Shown here: piece after piece, positions 16,401-16,690 of the stretch
How the letters are laid out: every line of letters begins with the position of its first letter
How positions within the stretch are numbered: the stretch's first letter is position 1
NCBI GenBank assembly: GCA_027295475.1
Contig: JAPUKV010000048.1
Location: 1 to 16,690 of the forward strand
Source: Pseudomonadota bacterium
GTDB taxonomy: Bacteria > Pseudomonadota > Gammaproteobacteria > Woeseiales > Woeseiaceae
DNA: 16,690 nt
Direction of reading: 5' to 3'
Notes under the pieces: model-generated
Told to the model about the DNA's origin: nothing
The model's database searches: none
Seen by the model: only the letters and a program-made list of their open reading frames with translations
Program-made: the position numbers and the translations under genes

Positions 16401-16690
16401 GCGATGGGCGATCTCAGCCACGAGCTCGAGACGCTTTTGATCGGCCTTGACGACGGCCGCATTGCGCCGTCACAAGAGATCGACGACGTGCTACAGCGAA
16501 GCGTCGATGAACTGCATCGAATGCGGGATACCGTTATAGCCGGGAAGAAAGTTACGGCCGCAGTCCAGCTTGAAAAGCATCTTCATCAGATCAACTCCGG
16601 CGAAATTGTTGTAGCCGACGAGGCCGATGCTGCGGCGGAAAAAAGAGTCGAAACGCCAGCCGAGGAAGTTGGCGTCCCGGAAACTGGCGA
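13404..16690 (+). CDS. chpA: ChpA, multi-HPt hybrid chemotaxis kinase (5' part, truncated by window edge)
   Basis: The frame from ATG 13404 is open to the window end, giving 1,095 whole codons. ChpA proteins exceed 2,000 aa, so the kinase core, CheW and receiver domains lie beyond the edge. The N-terminal half is FimL-like, with LLHQINGVLKMTE around His63 and LMNNLLYYVARS (from 279). A degenerate HPt-like helix pair has Arg498 where the phospho-His should be (ALIRGIKAG). Three intact HPt domains follow: His682 (SFHTLKGSGRMVGAERI), His832 (VCHTLHGSANMANVERG) and His987 (YLHTLKGGARMAGIVAMG). The linkers are acidic or Ala-rich. ChpA receives signals from PilJ through PilI and phosphorylates PilG and PilH. 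Its start is 6 nt after the pilJ stop; GGAGGAGAAGG is too far upstream to be ideal, so coupling is likely. Confidence 0.95.
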   Translation, partial: MSTDSSFQEQLSDVSAGEFGASALAIVNEELMETIRNAHLALEDCVDGRGGSAALVRSGQLLHQINGVLKMTETYGAALLAEEMEAVCAYLANLRAGKGREDGLDALTRAMVQLPIYIERLIAGGRDIALVLLPMLNDLRAARGRPLLSEGTLLLLNLSPTTKPAGKEERETTGEDPLVVATKLRPKFQLALLGWIQGGDVEKYLKTLSDVVLALEKSANRDDMYQLWWVAGGVLESLQNGGLKTSVALKRLLGQIDRQIKLLIDEGIEAFDNHPVTDLMNNLLYYVARSSNAGERISEIRAAFNLVELLPGDEQVEQARESLSAPSVKLMKTVAAAIKEDLGRVKDVLDIYVRTGMNKSSELVPQLELLKKISDTLGVLGLGALRGDIESEIDRLSNVVAKTGAADEQMIIEIATTLLKVEDRLDQQLVHLIVAKEPAQGEDEPELPEEENADYRQVAEAVMRESIINLARIKETFSQSLASGRDSKGLDSVPALIRGIKAGLLMLNKTRAMEVVDRVGRLICLALKGGGPGRLTQKETDRLADAIVSIEYYMETVKAGRREPWYMLDNAEACLVVLRDLEQRLKKEEHLQVPIAQTMKIAKSDMDKFAAEQQAAADSAQGTAVMPMPVIAPDAEHLDPELLELFIEEAKEEIASVKRNLPKWQEAPEDMETLITVRRSFHTLKGSGRMVGAERIGEYCWSVEGLLNKLINQTLARTPPMVDFIVEAVAAVPELVEQLEVGTEPTSDINLLIARANAFAEGDPNAAVLTIATSEREEKAAELEGLEMDPVLLDIFSKETAGHLQVIRDYVEACKGHRPPFHVTDKLHRVCHTLHGSANMANVERGVAVAGALNRHVRRVYDYKVGFLQSGIDALRAATKAIETIVGDINQPDRKRSNFAVLIEHLNNLTNAIEPVTVTDIPAEDKVVKTEPPVVEQPFEAEYDAEIAAIFSEEAAELLEAADQALVDWFKKKDNREPGEELKRYLHTLKGGARMAGIVAMGDLSHELETLLIGLDDGRIAPSQEIDDVLQRSVDELHRMRDTVIAGKKVTAAVQLEKHLHQINSGEIVVADEADAAAEKRVETPAEEVGVPETG

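Overview
This window is chromosomal DNA from a gammaproteobacterium. The evidence is a P. aeruginosa-like arrangement of type IV pilus and housekeeping genes: pilT-pilU at one end, then a pyrB / ruvX / yqgE / tonB-like / gshB block on the minus strand, then pilG-pilH-pilI-pilJ-chpA. The proteins resemble Pseudomonas ones family by family, but gene content differs (extra pilU-like ATPase, pyrK-like gene, apbE; no pyrC', pyrR or pilK). It is therefore probably not a pseudomonad. A Chromatiales, Xanthomonadales or Woeseia-like lineage is plausible but unproven. I saw no tRNA, rRNA, insertion sequence, phage gene or CRISPR array.

Layout. 1-132 is the pilT leader, with a CRP/Vfr-like palindrome, a -10 box and a leader hairpin. 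133-3465 (+) carries three tandem PilT-family retraction ATPases: PilT, PilU and a third PilU-like paralogue. 3466-3588 is a short convergent spacer. 9579 down to 3589 (-) is a compact run read gshB > apbE > tonB-like > yqgE > ruvX > pyrB > pyrK-like, with several stop/start overlaps. 9580-10024 is a divergent, non-coding control region of about 445 bp with several inverted repeats. 10025-16690 (+) is the Chp (pilus chemotaxis) operon: pilG, pilH, pilI, pilJ and the first 1,095 codons of chpA, which runs off the right edge.

How the genes work together. PilT, PilU and the third ATPase are cytoplasmic hexameric motors expected to drive or assist pilus retraction. PilJ (membrane receptor), PilI (CheW adaptor), ChpA (multi-HPt kinase) and PilG/PilH (CheY-like regulators) form the signalling pathway that controls twitching and, in Pseudomonas, cAMP. 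A CRP/Vfr-like palindrome upstream of pilT fits a link between that pathway and motor expression, but this is inference. The minus-strand genes are housekeeping: glutathione synthesis, periplasmic flavinylation, TonB-type energy transduction, pre-16S rRNA maturation and pyrimidine synthesis. Only the TonB-like gene has a known link to twitching, through Pseudomonas TonB3.

Everything here belongs to known families. The points most worth a second look are the third retraction ATPase, the pyrB-coupled pyrK-like gene with no pyrD beside it, the palindromes upstream of pilT and pilG, and a methylation-like site in PilJ where no pilK is present.
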